Assembly: GCA_030745835.1 (NCBI GenBank)
Contig: JASLNU010000108.1
Coordinates: forward strand, 1-64,000
DNA: 64,000 nucleotides
Direction: 5' to 3'
From: GCA-2687515 sp002687515
Lineage (GTDB): Bacteria > Pseudomonadota > Alphaproteobacteria > Rhodospirillales > UBA2165
This document shows positions 42,487-51,590 of the stretch, one piece after another (the stretch's first letter is position 1; the number at the start of each line of letters is the position of its first letter). The position numbers and the translations under genes are program-made. The notes below the pieces were generated by a model that saw only the letters and a program-made list of their open reading frames with translations, ran no database searches and was not told the DNA's origin.

Positions 42487-44187
42487 TTAATGATCGCCGG
42501 TATCGGGCTTGCCCTTTTCAGACGCCTCGAGCATGCCCTCGGCGGCACCGGCGATGCCATTATCGACCGTGAATCCAAGTTCTTCTCCGATCCGTTTCAA
42601 GGCCGGAAACTGCACCGCCATATCGAGGATGGAATCAATCGCCTGATTGATCACCGGCTTGTCACCGCCCGATCCGGCGCCGTCGCCCGAGCCCCCGTCC
42701 GATCCTTGACCCGGCCTGCTGCCAAGGCCGGTCACATGGTGGATTTTGATGGAATCGATTTTTTCCGCCGGTTTGACCATCTCAGCCAAAATCTTCGGCA
42801 ACGCATCCAGGCGGTTCCGGTTCATACGCATGACGACCATCCGGTCGCTTATTGTGTTATCCGCTTCGTTGAGCGCGCGCTTGCCGTCCGCTTCGGCGAT
42901 CATTTCGGCCTTTTTGGCTTCGGAGCGGGCATTCTGGGCGGCGGCATCGCCCTTGGCCAGAGCCAGCGCGGCGTTTGCCTTGTCGCCGGCGGCTTCCTGT
43001 TCCGCCTTGGCATTCATGCGGATGTGGGTGCCGGCGATTTCCGCTTCCTGCTGCGCTTCCAAGAGCGCCAGTTCCTTGCGCCGCTCGGCCTCGGTCAGAC
43101 GCTTGACCGTGGATATCTGCTCCGATGCCTTGACCGCGTCGGCCATGATCAGATCGGCCACGGCGCGGGCCTTGTTGGTTTCCTGCGATTTCTGCGCCAG
43201 GGTGATCTGCCGGTCCTGATTGGCCACTTCGATATTCAACTCGTTGGCGATTTCGGCCTGGCGAACTTCCCGGTCCTTGGTAATTTCGGCTTCGCGGATG
43301 GTTTGTTCGCGGGCGATATCGGCGGTCCGGATATTCTGTTCCATCTCGATGCGGGCGTGGGCGGCTTCGCGCTCGCCATCCGCCTTGCGCCGCGCCACCT
43401 CGGCCAATTGGGCCGCCTTCAGGGATTCGATCTGTTGAACCTGGGATATTTCGGCTTCCTGTTCCTGCAGATCGATCTCCAGCCTTTGCCTTGCCGCTTC
43501 CATGGCGGCCCGGCGTACCGACACATCGGCATCGGCATCTATTTCGGCCCGGTCCTTCTTCGACTTGGCGACCACTTCGGCCAATCGGCGCATGCCGACC
43601 GCGTTGAAGGCGTTGTTTTCATCGAGCGCCGCAAACGGCGTCTGATCGAGCCCGGTGAGGGAAACCGAATCCAGCTCAAGGCCGTTGCGCGACAATGTAT
43701 CCGTAAGGCTGGACCCGACCTCAGCGACAAAGCCGCCACGGTTTTCGTGCAATTCGTCCATGGTCATGGTCGCCGCCACCGAGCGCACCGCGTCGATCAA
43801 TTTACCCTCGATCAATTCGCCGAGCTGTTGCGATTGAAAGGTGCGGTTGCCGAGGGTTTGGGCGGCAAGGGAGATGCCGTCCTTGTCGGGTTTGACGGAA
43901 ACGTAAAACTCGGCCCCGACATCGACACGCATGCGATCCTTGGTTATCAGCGCCTGATCGCCGGAACGTTCCACATGCAGCCGCAAGGTCTGCATATTTA
44001 CGCGGCTGACTTCATGGAAATAGGGTACGGCGATGGTACCGCCGTCCATGATCACCTTGCGCCCGCCGACTCCGGTCTTGATCAGGCTGACTTCCCGCGT
44101 CGCCCGTTTATAGAACCGCGCCAATACGACAATGATAATCGCCAATACGATTACGGCAAAAATCACCCAACCCATTGCTTCAGACAT
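42487..44187 (-). CDS. Flotillin-family membrane scaffold protein
   Basis: 566 aa. An N-terminal membrane segment (MGWVIFAVIVLAIIIVVLARF) precedes a PHB/SPFH domain (about 40-200), then a long coiled coil (about 200-450) with many Glu-Ala repeats and alternating charged residues, and a Gly/Ser/Asp-rich spacer before a conserved C-terminus. Flotillins organise membrane microdomains and oligomerise through the coiled coil. The opposite strand also has a very long open frame, explained by this gene's biased codon use. Confidence 0.9.
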   Translation of the reverse strand: MSEAMGWVIFAVIVLAIIIVVLARFYKRATREVSLIKTGVGGRKVIMDGGTIAVPYFHEVSRVNMQTLRLHVERSGDQALITKDRMRVDVGAEFYVSVKPDKDGISLAAQTLGNRTFQSQQLGELIEGKLIDAVRSVAATMTMDELHENRGGFVAEVGSSLTDTLSRNGLELDSVSLTGLDQTPFAALDENNAFNAVGMRRLAEVVAKSKKDRAEIDADADVSVRRAAMEAARQRLEIDLQEQEAEISQVQQIESLKAAQLAEVARRKADGEREAAHARIEMEQNIRTADIAREQTIREAEITKDREVRQAEIANELNIEVANQDRQITLAQKSQETNKARAVADLIMADAVKASEQISTVKRLTEAERRKELALLEAQQEAEIAGTHIRMNAKAEQEAAGDKANAALALAKGDAAAQNARSEAKKAEMIAEADGKRALNEADNTISDRMVVMRMNRNRLDALPKILAEMVKPAEKIDSIKIHHVTGLGSRPGQGSDGGSGDGAGSGGDKPVINQAIDSILDMAVQFPALKRIGEELGFTVDNGIAGAAEGMLEASEKGKPDTGDH

Positions 44188-44211
44188 CTCTAATCCTCAC
44201 CTCTTCTAGCG

Positions 44212-44243
44212 GTAGCGGAACCGAACTTCGGTTCAGCCGCTAC
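44212..44243. terminator. Hairpin between aldehyde dehydrogenase and flotillin genes
   Basis: GTAGCGG (44212-44218) with AACCGA (44219-44224) pairs with TCGGTT and CCGCTAC (44228-44243), with a 3-nt bulge and 3-nt loop. It lies between the 3' end of the minus-strand aldehyde dehydrogenase gene and the flotillin start. No T-tract follows on the minus strand, so termination is possible but unproven. Confidence 0.45.
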
Positions 44244-44282
44244 GTTTCCTTGGCCATGTAAATTTACGCAACAATATTCCCG

Positions 44283-45743
44283 TTAAAAGCCAGGCGGAAA
44301 ATTACGCCCGCCCCGTTCCAAAGTTATCCACCGTGTTTCGGTAAATGTTTCGGTGGCCCATCGCCCGCCGTGCCTGCCGACACCGGAAGCCTTGGAGCCG
44401 CCGAACGGCGCATGCGGCTCGTCGTTCACCGACGAGCAGTTGATGTGGCACATACCGGTTTCCAGCCGCCGGGCAATCCTCAAGCCCCGGTATTCGTCCC
44501 GCGTGATCACCCCTGACGAGAGGCCGTATTCGCTGTCGTTGGCGATGGCGATGGCATCATCGTCGGTCTTGAATGGGATGACGGGAATTACCGGCCCGAA
44601 ATTTTCCTCCTGATAGATTTTCATATCCGGCGTAACGCCGAGCAAAATCGTCGGCTCGACAAAGCGGCCATCGATATTGCCGCCGAGCACCACCTCGGCG
44701 CCCTTGGCGACCGCATCCTCGATTTGGTCCCTGGATTTGGCGGCCTGCTTGTCGTTGATCAGCGGGCCGATGACATTGGCTTTGTCCTGGGTCGGATCGC
44801 CGACTTTCAATTTCGAGGCGCGCGCGACAAATCCCTTCAGGAATTCGTCGAAAATGGGTTCCTGCACCAGCACCTTCTCGACCGACATGCAAATCTGCCC
44901 CTGGTGCATGAAGCTGCCGAAATTGGCGGCGCCGGTGGCCCGGTCCATATCGGCATCGTCACAGACGATCAGCGCGTCCTTGCCGCCCAGTTCCAGGCAG
45001 CATTTTTTCAAATGGGCGCCGGCGCGGGCGCCGATTTGGCGCCCGACCGCCGTCGAGCCGGTGAAGGATATGCCCTTGGTCAGCGGATTTTCGATCAATT
45101 CGTCACCGACCTCGGCGACATTGTCCCTGGAGCAGGTCACCACATTCAACACGCCGGCGGGGATGCCGGCTTCCTCGAACACCTCGGCGAACAGAAGCCC
45201 GCCGCAATAGGGGGTTTCTTCCGACGGCTTGAGCACCACCGTATTGCCCGCCGCGATGGCGAAGGCGAGGCCGCGCGCCGTCAACAGGACCGGGAAGTTC
45301 CACGGGCTGATGACCGAAATCACACCCAGCGGCCGGCGCATGGCCATCGACAGCTTGCCCGAATCCGATGGAATGACCTCGCCGATCGGCGCGTAATTGG
45401 ATGCCGCCGCCGCGTAGAATATCTCGGGCACATAGCCGGTTTCGAACATGCCTTTTCCGAACCAGCCGCCGCCTTCGCCTTGCAGCGCCTCGGTGATATC
45501 GGCCTGGCGCTTTTCGAAAACCTCGGCAATCTTGATCATGTGATGGGCGCGTTCGTTGAATTGCAGCGCCGACCAGTCATTGAAGGCCGCCTCGGCCGCA
45601 TTGATGGCGGCGCGCGCTTCCATCCGTCCACCGTCCGGAATTTCGGCCCAGACCGAGCCGTCTGACGGATTAAGATCGGAAAAATTCCGGCCCGTCGACG
45701 ACCACCTGCCGCCCACATACATACCGTCAAACATCTTATTCAT
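44283..45743 (-). CDS. Aldehyde dehydrogenase, aromatic (vanillin/benzaldehyde) type
   Basis: 486 aa, normal ALDH length. SPWNFPVLLTARGLAFAIAAG (cofactor region), GNTVVLKPSEETP, FTGSTAVGRQIG, LELGGKDALIVCDDAD (general base) and HQGQICMSVEK (catalytic cysteine), with EENFGPVIPVIPF and FGGSKASGVGRHGG at the end. The pattern is closest to benzaldehyde/vanillin dehydrogenases. It could oxidise the aldehyde released by the hydratase-lyase at 14.5 kb, although the two are 29 kb apart. Alone on its strand between the flotillin and liv genes. Confidence 0.88.
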   Translation of the reverse strand: MNKMFDGMYVGGRWSSTGRNFSDLNPSDGSVWAEIPDGGRMEARAAINAAEAAFNDWSALQFNERAHHMIKIAEVFEKRQADITEALQGEGGGWFGKGMFETGYVPEIFYAAAASNYAPIGEVIPSDSGKLSMAMRRPLGVISVISPWNFPVLLTARGLAFAIAAGNTVVLKPSEETPYCGGLLFAEVFEEAGIPAGVLNVVTCSRDNVAEVGDELIENPLTKGISFTGSTAVGRQIGARAGAHLKKCCLELGGKDALIVCDDADMDRATGAANFGSFMHQGQICMSVEKVLVQEPIFDEFLKGFVARASKLKVGDPTQDKANVIGPLINDKQAAKSRDQIEDAVAKGAEVVLGGNIDGRFVEPTILLGVTPDMKIYQEENFGPVIPVIPFKTDDDAIAIANDSEYGLSSGVITRDEYRGLRIARRLETGMCHINCSSVNDEPHAPFGGSKASGVGRHGGRWATETFTETRWITLERGGRNFPPGF

Positions 45744-45869
45744 CTTGCCCTCTTTTCACCCCAACGGGGCCTCCTGGTCTTGCCCGGATTGTTGCCTTCG
45801 GCGGCGGCGTTATTCAAACCTGGGTTTATTACAATCCTCGATATTTTGATAGGGTATCATGGCTTTCCA

Positions 45870-47018
45870 TCAGTGGCTGTATTTGTCGGCTTCGGAACTG
45901 GCGGGTCCGCCGCCGCCCACTGCATCGGCGGCGGCCTTTTCCATGCCCGCAAGCATGGCCTGTAACTCGGCGCTGGCGCTGGGCGCGGCGCGGTGTCTGG
46001 GCGCGGCGCGGTTTGGGGGCGGCGCGGGTTTGCTAATTTCGCCGGTTTCAACGGAACCGGGCACCGGTTGCGCCGGTGCCGCATCAGGGTGAACCTTGCG
46101 GACATCGCGGACATGCTCCGATTGGATATGCGTCGCCTGGTCGACCAGATCGGCAATGCTGACCGGCAGCACCTCTTCCAGCCGCGTCCTGGCGCTGGCG
46201 CGGCTGCCGGCGGTAATCGCATAGGGGTTTTCCGCCGCCTCGGCGGCGGCCTCGGCAGTGGCTTCGTCGGGCGCAACGATTGGCCGGGCGGGCTTCCCGA
46301 TCTTGGCGTCGGTGCCGCCGAGATAGGTGTTTATCACCGTTTGGTCCTTGGATAGCTCCTCGGCGCTGCCGGCGCCGGTGACATGGCCGTTGTCCAAGAG
46401 ATAACCGCGATCGGCGATGGCCAGGCTTTGCTTGGCGTTCTGTTCCACCAGGAAAATGCCGACGCCGGTTTCCTTGACATCGGTCAGTGACCGGAAAAGC
46501 TCGCTGCACAACAGCGGCGACAGGCCCAACGACGGCTCGTCGAGCATCAGGATCGACGGGTGCGACATCATCGCCCGGCCGATGGCCACCATCTGCCTCT
46601 CGCCGCCGCTCATCGTGCGGACGGCTTGATTTTGGCGCTCACCGAGCCTCGGAAACAGGCTCAGAACGCGATCCAGATTTTCAGCCTCGTGCGGGCGCGC
46701 CCGCTCCGGATAGGCGCCCAGCAATAGATTCTCGCGCGCCGTCAGATCCGCGAATATGCCGCGGTCCTCCGGAACCGTCGCGATGCCGGCTTCGACGATG
46801 TCGTCCGGCGATTTACCGGTGATGTCGATGCCATCCATAGTGATGACGCTGCCTTCCGCCGCCGGCGTCAGGCCGGCAATGGCCCGTAAAAAAGTGCTTT
46901 TGCCGGCGCCGTTGGCGCCGAGCATGACGACGATCTCGTTCTTGTCGACGGTAACCGATGCGCCGTCGAGCGCGTGGTGGCTCCCGTAAAAGACCGAAAC
47001 GTTCCGGGTTTCAAGCAT
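45870..47018 (-). CDS. LivF-like branched-chain amino acid ABC ATPase with C-terminal extension
   Basis: 382 aa, against about 235 usual for LivF. Residues 1-235 hold a complete ATPase: Walker A GANGAGKST, signature MSGGERQMVAIGRAMM, Walker B ILMLDEPSLGL, H-loop region. Residues 236-382 are an Ala/Pro/Glu-rich tail with a partly helical segment (VLPVSIADLVDQATHIQSEHV) and a final PSASAELQAML helix. The tail might mediate localisation or regulation; no known domain was recognised. The gene overlaps livG by 8 nt and is the last gene of the liv operon. Confidence 0.85.
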   Translation of the reverse strand: MLETRNVSVFYGSHHALDGASVTVDKNEIVVMLGANGAGKSTFLRAIAGLTPAAEGSVITMDGIDITGKSPDDIVEAGIATVPEDRGIFADLTARENLLLGAYPERARPHEAENLDRVLSLFPRLGERQNQAVRTMSGGERQMVAIGRAMMSHPSILMLDEPSLGLSPLLCSELFRSLTDVKETGVGIFLVEQNAKQSLAIADRGYLLDNGHVTGAGSAEELSKDQTVINTYLGGTDAKIGKPARPIVAPDEATAEAAAEAAENPYAITAGSRASARTRLEEVLPVSIADLVDQATHIQSEHVRDVRKVHPDAAPAQPVPGSVETGEISKPAPPPNRAAPRHRAAPSASAELQAMLAGMEKAAADAVGGGGPASSEADKYSH

Positions 47019-47769
47019 GCTCGTCTCCGAGATAGGCGCGGATCACATCTGCATCGGCCAGCACCTCGCCGGGCGTGCCTTCGGCGATCTTGGCCCCGCT
47101 ATTCATTACCACGCAACGGTCACAGAGAGAACGGATAGCATCCATCACATGCTCGACGACGATGATCGTGCGGCCTTCGGACCTGAGCTCTTCGATCAGT
47201 TCAATGCCGGTCAAAAGCTCGCTCGGGTTGAGCCCGGCGAGCCACTCGTCGAGCAACAGGACCCGGGGATCGGAAACCAGGGCGCGCGCCAGTTCCAGGC
47301 GTTTTTGGTTGATATAAGTGAGCCCCGAAACCGGGCTGCGCTCGGCGCCTTCCAGGCCGACGCGATGCAGCATCTGGCGGGCATGATCCTCAAGGTGCGT
47401 GCCCCAGCGCCGGTCATAACCGAAGACGCCGCCGGCGGCCACGTTTTCCAGAACCGTGAGGGTCGGAAGAATGCGGACGATTTGAAAGGTGCGGGCGATG
47501 CCCAGGCGCGCGATGAAATTGGCCGGCTCTTGGGTAATGTCTTGGTTATAGAGGCGTATGGACCCGCCGTTGGGCTTCAGGGCGCCGGAAATCAGGTTCA
47601 TCATCGTGGTCTTGCCCGACCCGTTCGGTCCGATCAGGCCCAAAACCTCGTTCTCCGCCAAATCGAAGGACATGCTGTCGACGGCGATCAGGCCGCCGAA
47701 ATTCCGGGTGACGCCGCTGACCGCCAGCGCCGTTTGGTGAACCGTTTTCTGGGCTACGCCGTTAGCCAT
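47011..47769 (-). CDS. LivG-like branched-chain amino acid ABC ATPase
   Basis: 252 aa. Walker A GPNGSGKTT, Walker B VLLLDEWLAGLNP, and a long A-loop region (VTRNFGGLIAVDSMSF). The signature motif reads SGLTYINQKRLELARAL where most LivG proteins have a Gly-Gln pair, a modest deviation. It probably imports hydrophobic amino acids or aromatic or carboxylic compounds with LivH, LivM, LivF and the binding protein. Overlaps livM by 8 nt. Confidence 0.9.
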   Translation of the reverse strand: MANGVAQKTVHQTALAVSGVTRNFGGLIAVDSMSFDLAENEVLGLIGPNGSGKTTMMNLISGALKPNGGSIRLYNQDITQEPANFIARLGIARTFQIVRILPTLTVLENVAAGGVFGYDRRWGTHLEDHARQMLHRVGLEGAERSPVSGLTYINQKRLELARALVSDPRVLLLDEWLAGLNPSELLTGIELIEELRSEGRTIIVVEHVMDAIRSLCDRCVVMNSGAKIAEGTPGEVLADADVIRAYLGDEHA

Positions 47770-48691
47770 GCCCTCGCTTCCTTTTTTGATATGCGTCCTC
47801 GATCACCCCGACCACGCCGTGCGGAATAAAATAAACGATGAGCAGGAAGGAGATACCCAAAAGCAGCGTTGTTTGCGTCGGGAAATTGGAATTGATTATT
47901 TCCCACAGGATGGTGAACGGAATAACCCCGACAAGCGGCCCCCACAGCCTATGGGCGCCGCCCAACAGCGCCATGATCACCACCTGGAAGGAAATGAACG
48001 GGCTGAAAGCCAGGGTCGGTTCCACATAGTTCCAGCGCGGCGCCACCAGCGCGCCGGTCAGGGACGCGAAGATCGCCGATATCACGAACAAAACCACCTT
48101 GGCGCGCGCCGTGTTGATGCCGGCATGGACGGCCACCACCTCGTCGTTGCCGATGATGCGCAGCGCAAAGCCGAGCCGTGAGCGGCCGATCCCCCAGCCG
48201 ACCAGGTAAACCAGCGCCGCCAGGACGATCAAAAACCAGAAGATCATGGGCTCGGTGAGGTCGGTCAGCACATAAAGGCCAGCTCCCGTGCCGATGGTCG
48301 ACTGGCCCCAGGATACGATCTGGCGGACCAATTCCGAGAGGCCAAGGGTGAAGATTACGAAATAGACGCCCGAGATTCTGAGAGTCGCCAATCCGACAAT
48401 CGCCGCGACTATGGCGCCGGCAACGCCGGCCAGAAGAACCAGCACCGGATAGGGCATGATATCAAGCCCGCCGGCCACCACATACATGCCGATCCCGAAG
48501 AACGCGGCGGGAGCCAGGGAAATGTATCTGGTCGGCCCCGAAAACAGCGCCCAGGAAGTGGCCAGCACCGTATACATGGCTATGGAAACGGCAATCGAAA
48601 GCCAATAGCCGGAATCGACCAGCGGCAAGAGCGCCGCCAGGATGAACAGCACACAGGCGATGGCTAGATTGCGCTTCTCGGTCTCGCTCAT
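47762..48691 (-). CDS. LivM-like ABC transporter permease
   Basis: 309 aa, about nine membrane helices (for example LAIACVLFILAALLPLV; YTVLATSWALFSGPTRYISLA; ISGVYFVIFTLGLSELV; LGFALRIIGNDEVVAVHAGIN coupling loop; LGISFLLIVYFIPHG). The EAA-like loop contains the LRIIGNDEVVA sequence typical of LivM. Overlaps livH by 4 nt (ATGA-type). Confidence 0.9.
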   Translation of the reverse strand: MSETEKRNLAIACVLFILAALLPLVDSGYWLSIAVSIAMYTVLATSWALFSGPTRYISLAPAAFFGIGMYVVAGGLDIMPYPVLVLLAGVAGAIVAAIVGLATLRISGVYFVIFTLGLSELVRQIVSWGQSTIGTGAGLYVLTDLTEPMIFWFLIVLAALVYLVGWGIGRSRLGFALRIIGNDEVVAVHAGINTARAKVVLFVISAIFASLTGALVAPRWNYVEPTLAFSPFISFQVVIMALLGGAHRLWGPLVGVIPFTILWEIINSNFPTQTTLLLGISFLLIVYFIPHGVVGVIEDAYQKRKRGHG

Positions 48692-49554
48692 GCCGCGCGC
48701 CTCCCGAAGAGACCCTCGGGGCGCACCAAAAGAATGACCAGGAATAGAACGTAGGCGGCCGCCAAGGTCAGGCCCGGATCGATCAGAATCGCGACCGTGG
48801 TTTCGGCAAGGCCGAGGATAAAGGCGGCGAGGATGGTCCCCCTGATATCGCTGACGCCGCCCATGATGACGATCACCAGCGCCTTCAAGGTGAAGATGAC
48901 GCCGAGCGATGCATCGAAGGTCAGGAACATCGACAGCAGCATGCCACCCGCCGCCGTCACCGAGCCGCCGAGGGCAAATGCCAGCGCCGAAGCGTTGATA
49001 ACATTGATGCCGACCAGGCCGGCGGCCGCCGGATTGACGGCGACGGCGCGCAATGTCAGGCCGGCCCGAGTGCGGATCAGCCAGATATAGAAGCCGATGC
49101 TGAGCACCGCCGCGGCGATGAAGGCGGCGACCCGGTTGAGGCCGTATTTTTCGCCCAGGATGACAAAGGCCTCGTCGAAGTATGAATAGCTGAGATAATC
49201 GCCGCCGAAAACGGCGAGCAGGATGCCGATGAAAATGAAACTGATGCCGAAGGTCGACAGAATGCTGTCGACCTCAAGCTGCCCGTGGCTCTTGGCGCGC
49301 TTGACCAGGGGCAGCATCAAATAGCGGTAGATCGCCCAATTCACCACAAAGGCCAGGGGAACGATGAAAAAGAGGGCCCAAAAGGGGCTCATTTTGAAAG
49401 CGGTAAAAAACCAGAAGGTGCCGAACGCCCCGGCGACCAGAATCTCGCCATTGGCCAGATTCATGATGCGCGCAACCCCATATTGGAGTTGCAGGCCCAT
49501 CGCCATCAGGGCGTAAGTGCCACCGAGCAGGATACCGATTATGATGATTTCCAT
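48688..49554 (-). CDS. LivH-like ABC transporter permease
   Basis: 288 aa, about eight membrane helices; GGTYALMAMGLQLQYGVARIMNLANGEILVAGAF is the characteristic LivH start and LRAVAVNPAAAGLVGIN the coupling loop. With LivM it forms the membrane pore. The gene begins 77 nt downstream of the truncated livK-like mini-gene in the same direction, so the operon order is livK, mini-gene, livH, livM, livG, livF. Confidence 0.9.
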   Translation of the reverse strand: MEIIIIGILLGGTYALMAMGLQLQYGVARIMNLANGEILVAGAFGTFWFFTAFKMSPFWALFFIVPLAFVVNWAIYRYLMLPLVKRAKSHGQLEVDSILSTFGISFIFIGILLAVFGGDYLSYSYFDEAFVILGEKYGLNRVAAFIAAAVLSIGFYIWLIRTRAGLTLRAVAVNPAAAGLVGINVINASALAFALGGSVTAAGGMLLSMFLTFDASLGVIFTLKALVIVIMGGVSDIRGTILAAFILGLAETTVAILIDPGLTLAAAYVLFLVILLVRPEGLFGRRAA

Positions 49555-49631
49555 GGCGAATGCGGCGGAATATTATTGTCAAAATGAAGTCGGCACCGCG
49601 AACGACGACGCCGGATTTTATTTAATTACTG

Positions 49632-49787
49632 TTACCAGCCGGTTTTGAGGTTCACCTCTTTGCCGCCGGCAACGCCGATACCGACAATGCCGGTCTTGAA
49701 CGGCCCGGAAGCTCGCGCCGCGCCGGCATCAATTGCGGCGGCCGGCGCCGTTCCCACGGCCAGTTGAAGTGGTGCAGGTTTCTGCAT
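49632..49787 (-). pseudogene. Internally deleted livK-like mini-gene (51 codons)
   Basis: The frame from ATG 49787 encodes 51 aa: an N-terminus MQKPAPLQLAVGTAPAAAI like the signal of the adjacent binding protein (MQKRTFLQLATGTALALIV), joined directly to a C-terminus VGIGVAGGKEVNLKTGW like its last residues (VGTTGEKSVKLKTGW). About 340 internal codons are missing. A strong ribosome site (AGGAGG, 8 nt before ATG) is kept. It lies between livK and livH, so it looks like a collapsed tandem duplicate of livK. Whether the 51-aa product is made or functions is unknown. Confidence 0.72.
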
Positions 49788-50185
49788 GAACCCCTCCTCT
49801 GAATTCGATTAAACGGACGAGAAACTACGTCTTCTTTTGGCCAAGCCGAATCAAAACCTTCAGTTCAACCTCGGACTGCTTCAATTTGTTCGCTGTCTCA
49901 CAATCAACGGCAAAATTAGTGCTTGATGACGTTATAATGGTAAAATCCCAATTGTAAATCCGGCAATTCAATTTTTATTGGAATTTGGAGCTAATTTTTT
50001 GCTAATCAGCCCGTATTCGGCCTGTAAATGGTGAAAATCATTTTTGTTTTTATAATTAAATTCCGATTACGTTCGAAACGCCACTTGAATGGGTTGCATT
50101 CCCGATTCAATCGGTTTCCAGCCGGAGGTTAGGTTGGCAAACGGCCGCAACGCCCGGTACGCCAATGAATCCGCGCATTAAATGA
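49788..50185. other. AT-rich intergenic stretch without recognisable gene
   Basis: This roughly 400-nt region is much richer in A and T than its surroundings, with runs such as TTTTTATTGGAATTTGGAGC, and contains no supportable open frame. It may hold the promoter for the mini-gene and the livHMGF genes. No operator or riboswitch was recognised. Confidence 0.6.
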
Positions 50186-50223
50186 CGGCCCCGACCTGAC
50201 GTGATAGAGCCAAGCCGGGGCCG
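50186..50223 (-). terminator. GC hairpin downstream of livK
   Basis: CGGCCCCG (50186-50193) and CGGGGCCG (50216-50223) form an 8-bp stem with a 22-nt loop, 18 nt past the livK stop on the minus strand, followed there by TCATTTAA. It probably separates the highly expressed binding-protein mRNA from the downstream transporter genes, as is common in liv operons. Confidence 0.55.
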
Positions 50224-50241
50224 CACAAATTTGATACTCGA

Positions 50242-51438
50242 TTACCAGCCGGTCTTAAGCTTGACCGACTTTTCGCCGGTGGTTCCGACTCCCTTGACGC
50301 CCTCGAACACACCGTTCTGCCATTGGCCGACGGTCCAGAACACCGGATGATTCTGTTTGCGTAGGTCAACCTTGCCGATGATGGTATCGAAAGTGCGGGA
50401 CTTGATGTACTTGGTCACCGCGCGGCGATCGAGACCCACCGCTTCGATGGATTCGCTAAGAAGCTGTGTCACCGCATAGTAAACGGGGCTGCCCCAGAAA
50501 TCGGCGTCCACGCCGGTCACCTGCTTATGGGCCTTCATGTATTTTTTCACCGCGGGCGTATTGAGCACGCCGCCGGCGCCGAGGATATTTTCAGCCGATT
50601 TGCCGTACACCTTGCCAAATGCCGGAAAAGCGGTGGCGACGGCTGAATAATAGACCTTGACGTTGAGCCCTTCGATTTTGGCTTGCTTGGCAAGGCCGAA
50701 GCTGTCCGGCGGGTAGGACCAGGCAACGAAAGAATCAGGTTTGGCCGCCTTGGCCGCCTTGATCACCGGCGCCAGATCCTGGGTGCCCAGCGGGTAGGAC
50801 TTGTCATAGACAATGTTGAAGCCGAACTTCTTGAACACCGGGCGGGCCGCGTTGGCCAGTTCGATGCCGAAAGTGTCGCCCACATTGACCATGGAAACTC
50901 GGCTGTTGATTTTGCCATTCTTGCGCAGCTTATCCATAACCTCTGCCACCGAACGGGCGTAGGAGGTGGTGTCGCCGATAAAGAAGAAAATGGTCGGAAA
51001 GCGCTTGATCAATTCGTTGATCTTGTCGGTAACGGCGGCCACGGCAAATTGCGGATAGCCGTATTTGGCGTAAATAGGCGCCGTCGCCAGGTTAAAGCCG
51101 GTGCCGTAGGGGGCCATGATGAAATCGGCCTTGTCCTGGGTGGCCAGGCGGTTGACCGCCTTGATGGTTTCGCCGGGGTTGGTGCGGTCGTCATATTCGA
51201 TCAGCTTGATCTTCATCTTCCCCTTGCCCTTGACGTTGAGGCCGCCACGGGCGTTGACCTCATGCGCCCAGAGCTTGAAGTTGGGGAAGTGGGTGACGGC
51301 GGCGCCGCCGGCGAGCGGGCCGGTCTTCGGTCCAACGACGCCGATCTTGATTTCTTCGGCGGCTTCAGCGGGGCCAAAGCCGACGATCAAGGCCAGCGCG
51401 GTACCGGTGGCAAGTTGTAGAAAAGTGCGTTTTTGCAT
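50242..51438 (-). CDS. LivK-like periplasmic substrate-binding protein
   Basis: 398 aa. A signal peptide of about 26 residues (FLQLATGTALALIVGFGPAEA, then AEEIK) is followed by the type I periplasmic-binding fold: IKIGVVGPKTGPLAGG at the first strand, DDRTNPGETIKAVNRL, VVGDT-like segments and a C-terminal GTTGEKSVKLKTGW. It belongs to the amide/branched-chain amino acid binding family; the ligand could be an amino acid, an aromatic acid or a urea-type compound. It is the first gene of the liv cluster. Confidence 0.9.
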   Translation of the reverse strand: MQKRTFLQLATGTALALIVGFGPAEAAEEIKIGVVGPKTGPLAGGAAVTHFPNFKLWAHEVNARGGLNVKGKGKMKIKLIEYDDRTNPGETIKAVNRLATQDKADFIMAPYGTGFNLATAPIYAKYGYPQFAVAAVTDKINELIKRFPTIFFFIGDTTSYARSVAEVMDKLRKNGKINSRVSMVNVGDTFGIELANAARPVFKKFGFNIVYDKSYPLGTQDLAPVIKAAKAAKPDSFVAWSYPPDSFGLAKQAKIEGLNVKVYYSAVATAFPAFGKVYGKSAENILGAGGVLNTPAVKKYMKAHKQVTGVDADFWGSPVYYAVTQLLSESIEAVGLDRRAVTKYIKSRTFDTIIGKVDLRKQNHPVFWTVGQWQNGVFEGVKGVGTTGEKSVKLKTGW

Positions 51439-51590
51439 GTGACTGCTCCCAATTGAGTGAAATGTGCGTCCCGGGTTTTCCGCGCCCGCATTATTATGTT
51501 GGGGAGGTTGCTCCCGTTGAATTCAGTTTTATTACATTTTGCTGCCTTTTAATCCAAGTCTTTATATGCGCCACGGCCATTGTTGATGGA

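Noticed and set aside
42490..44193. 567-codon open frame on the plus strand opposite the flotillin gene
   Set aside because: It mirrors the coiled-coil gene; the Glu/Ala-rich codons give few stops on the other strand. Composition resembles no known protein and the flotillin frame has clear domains.
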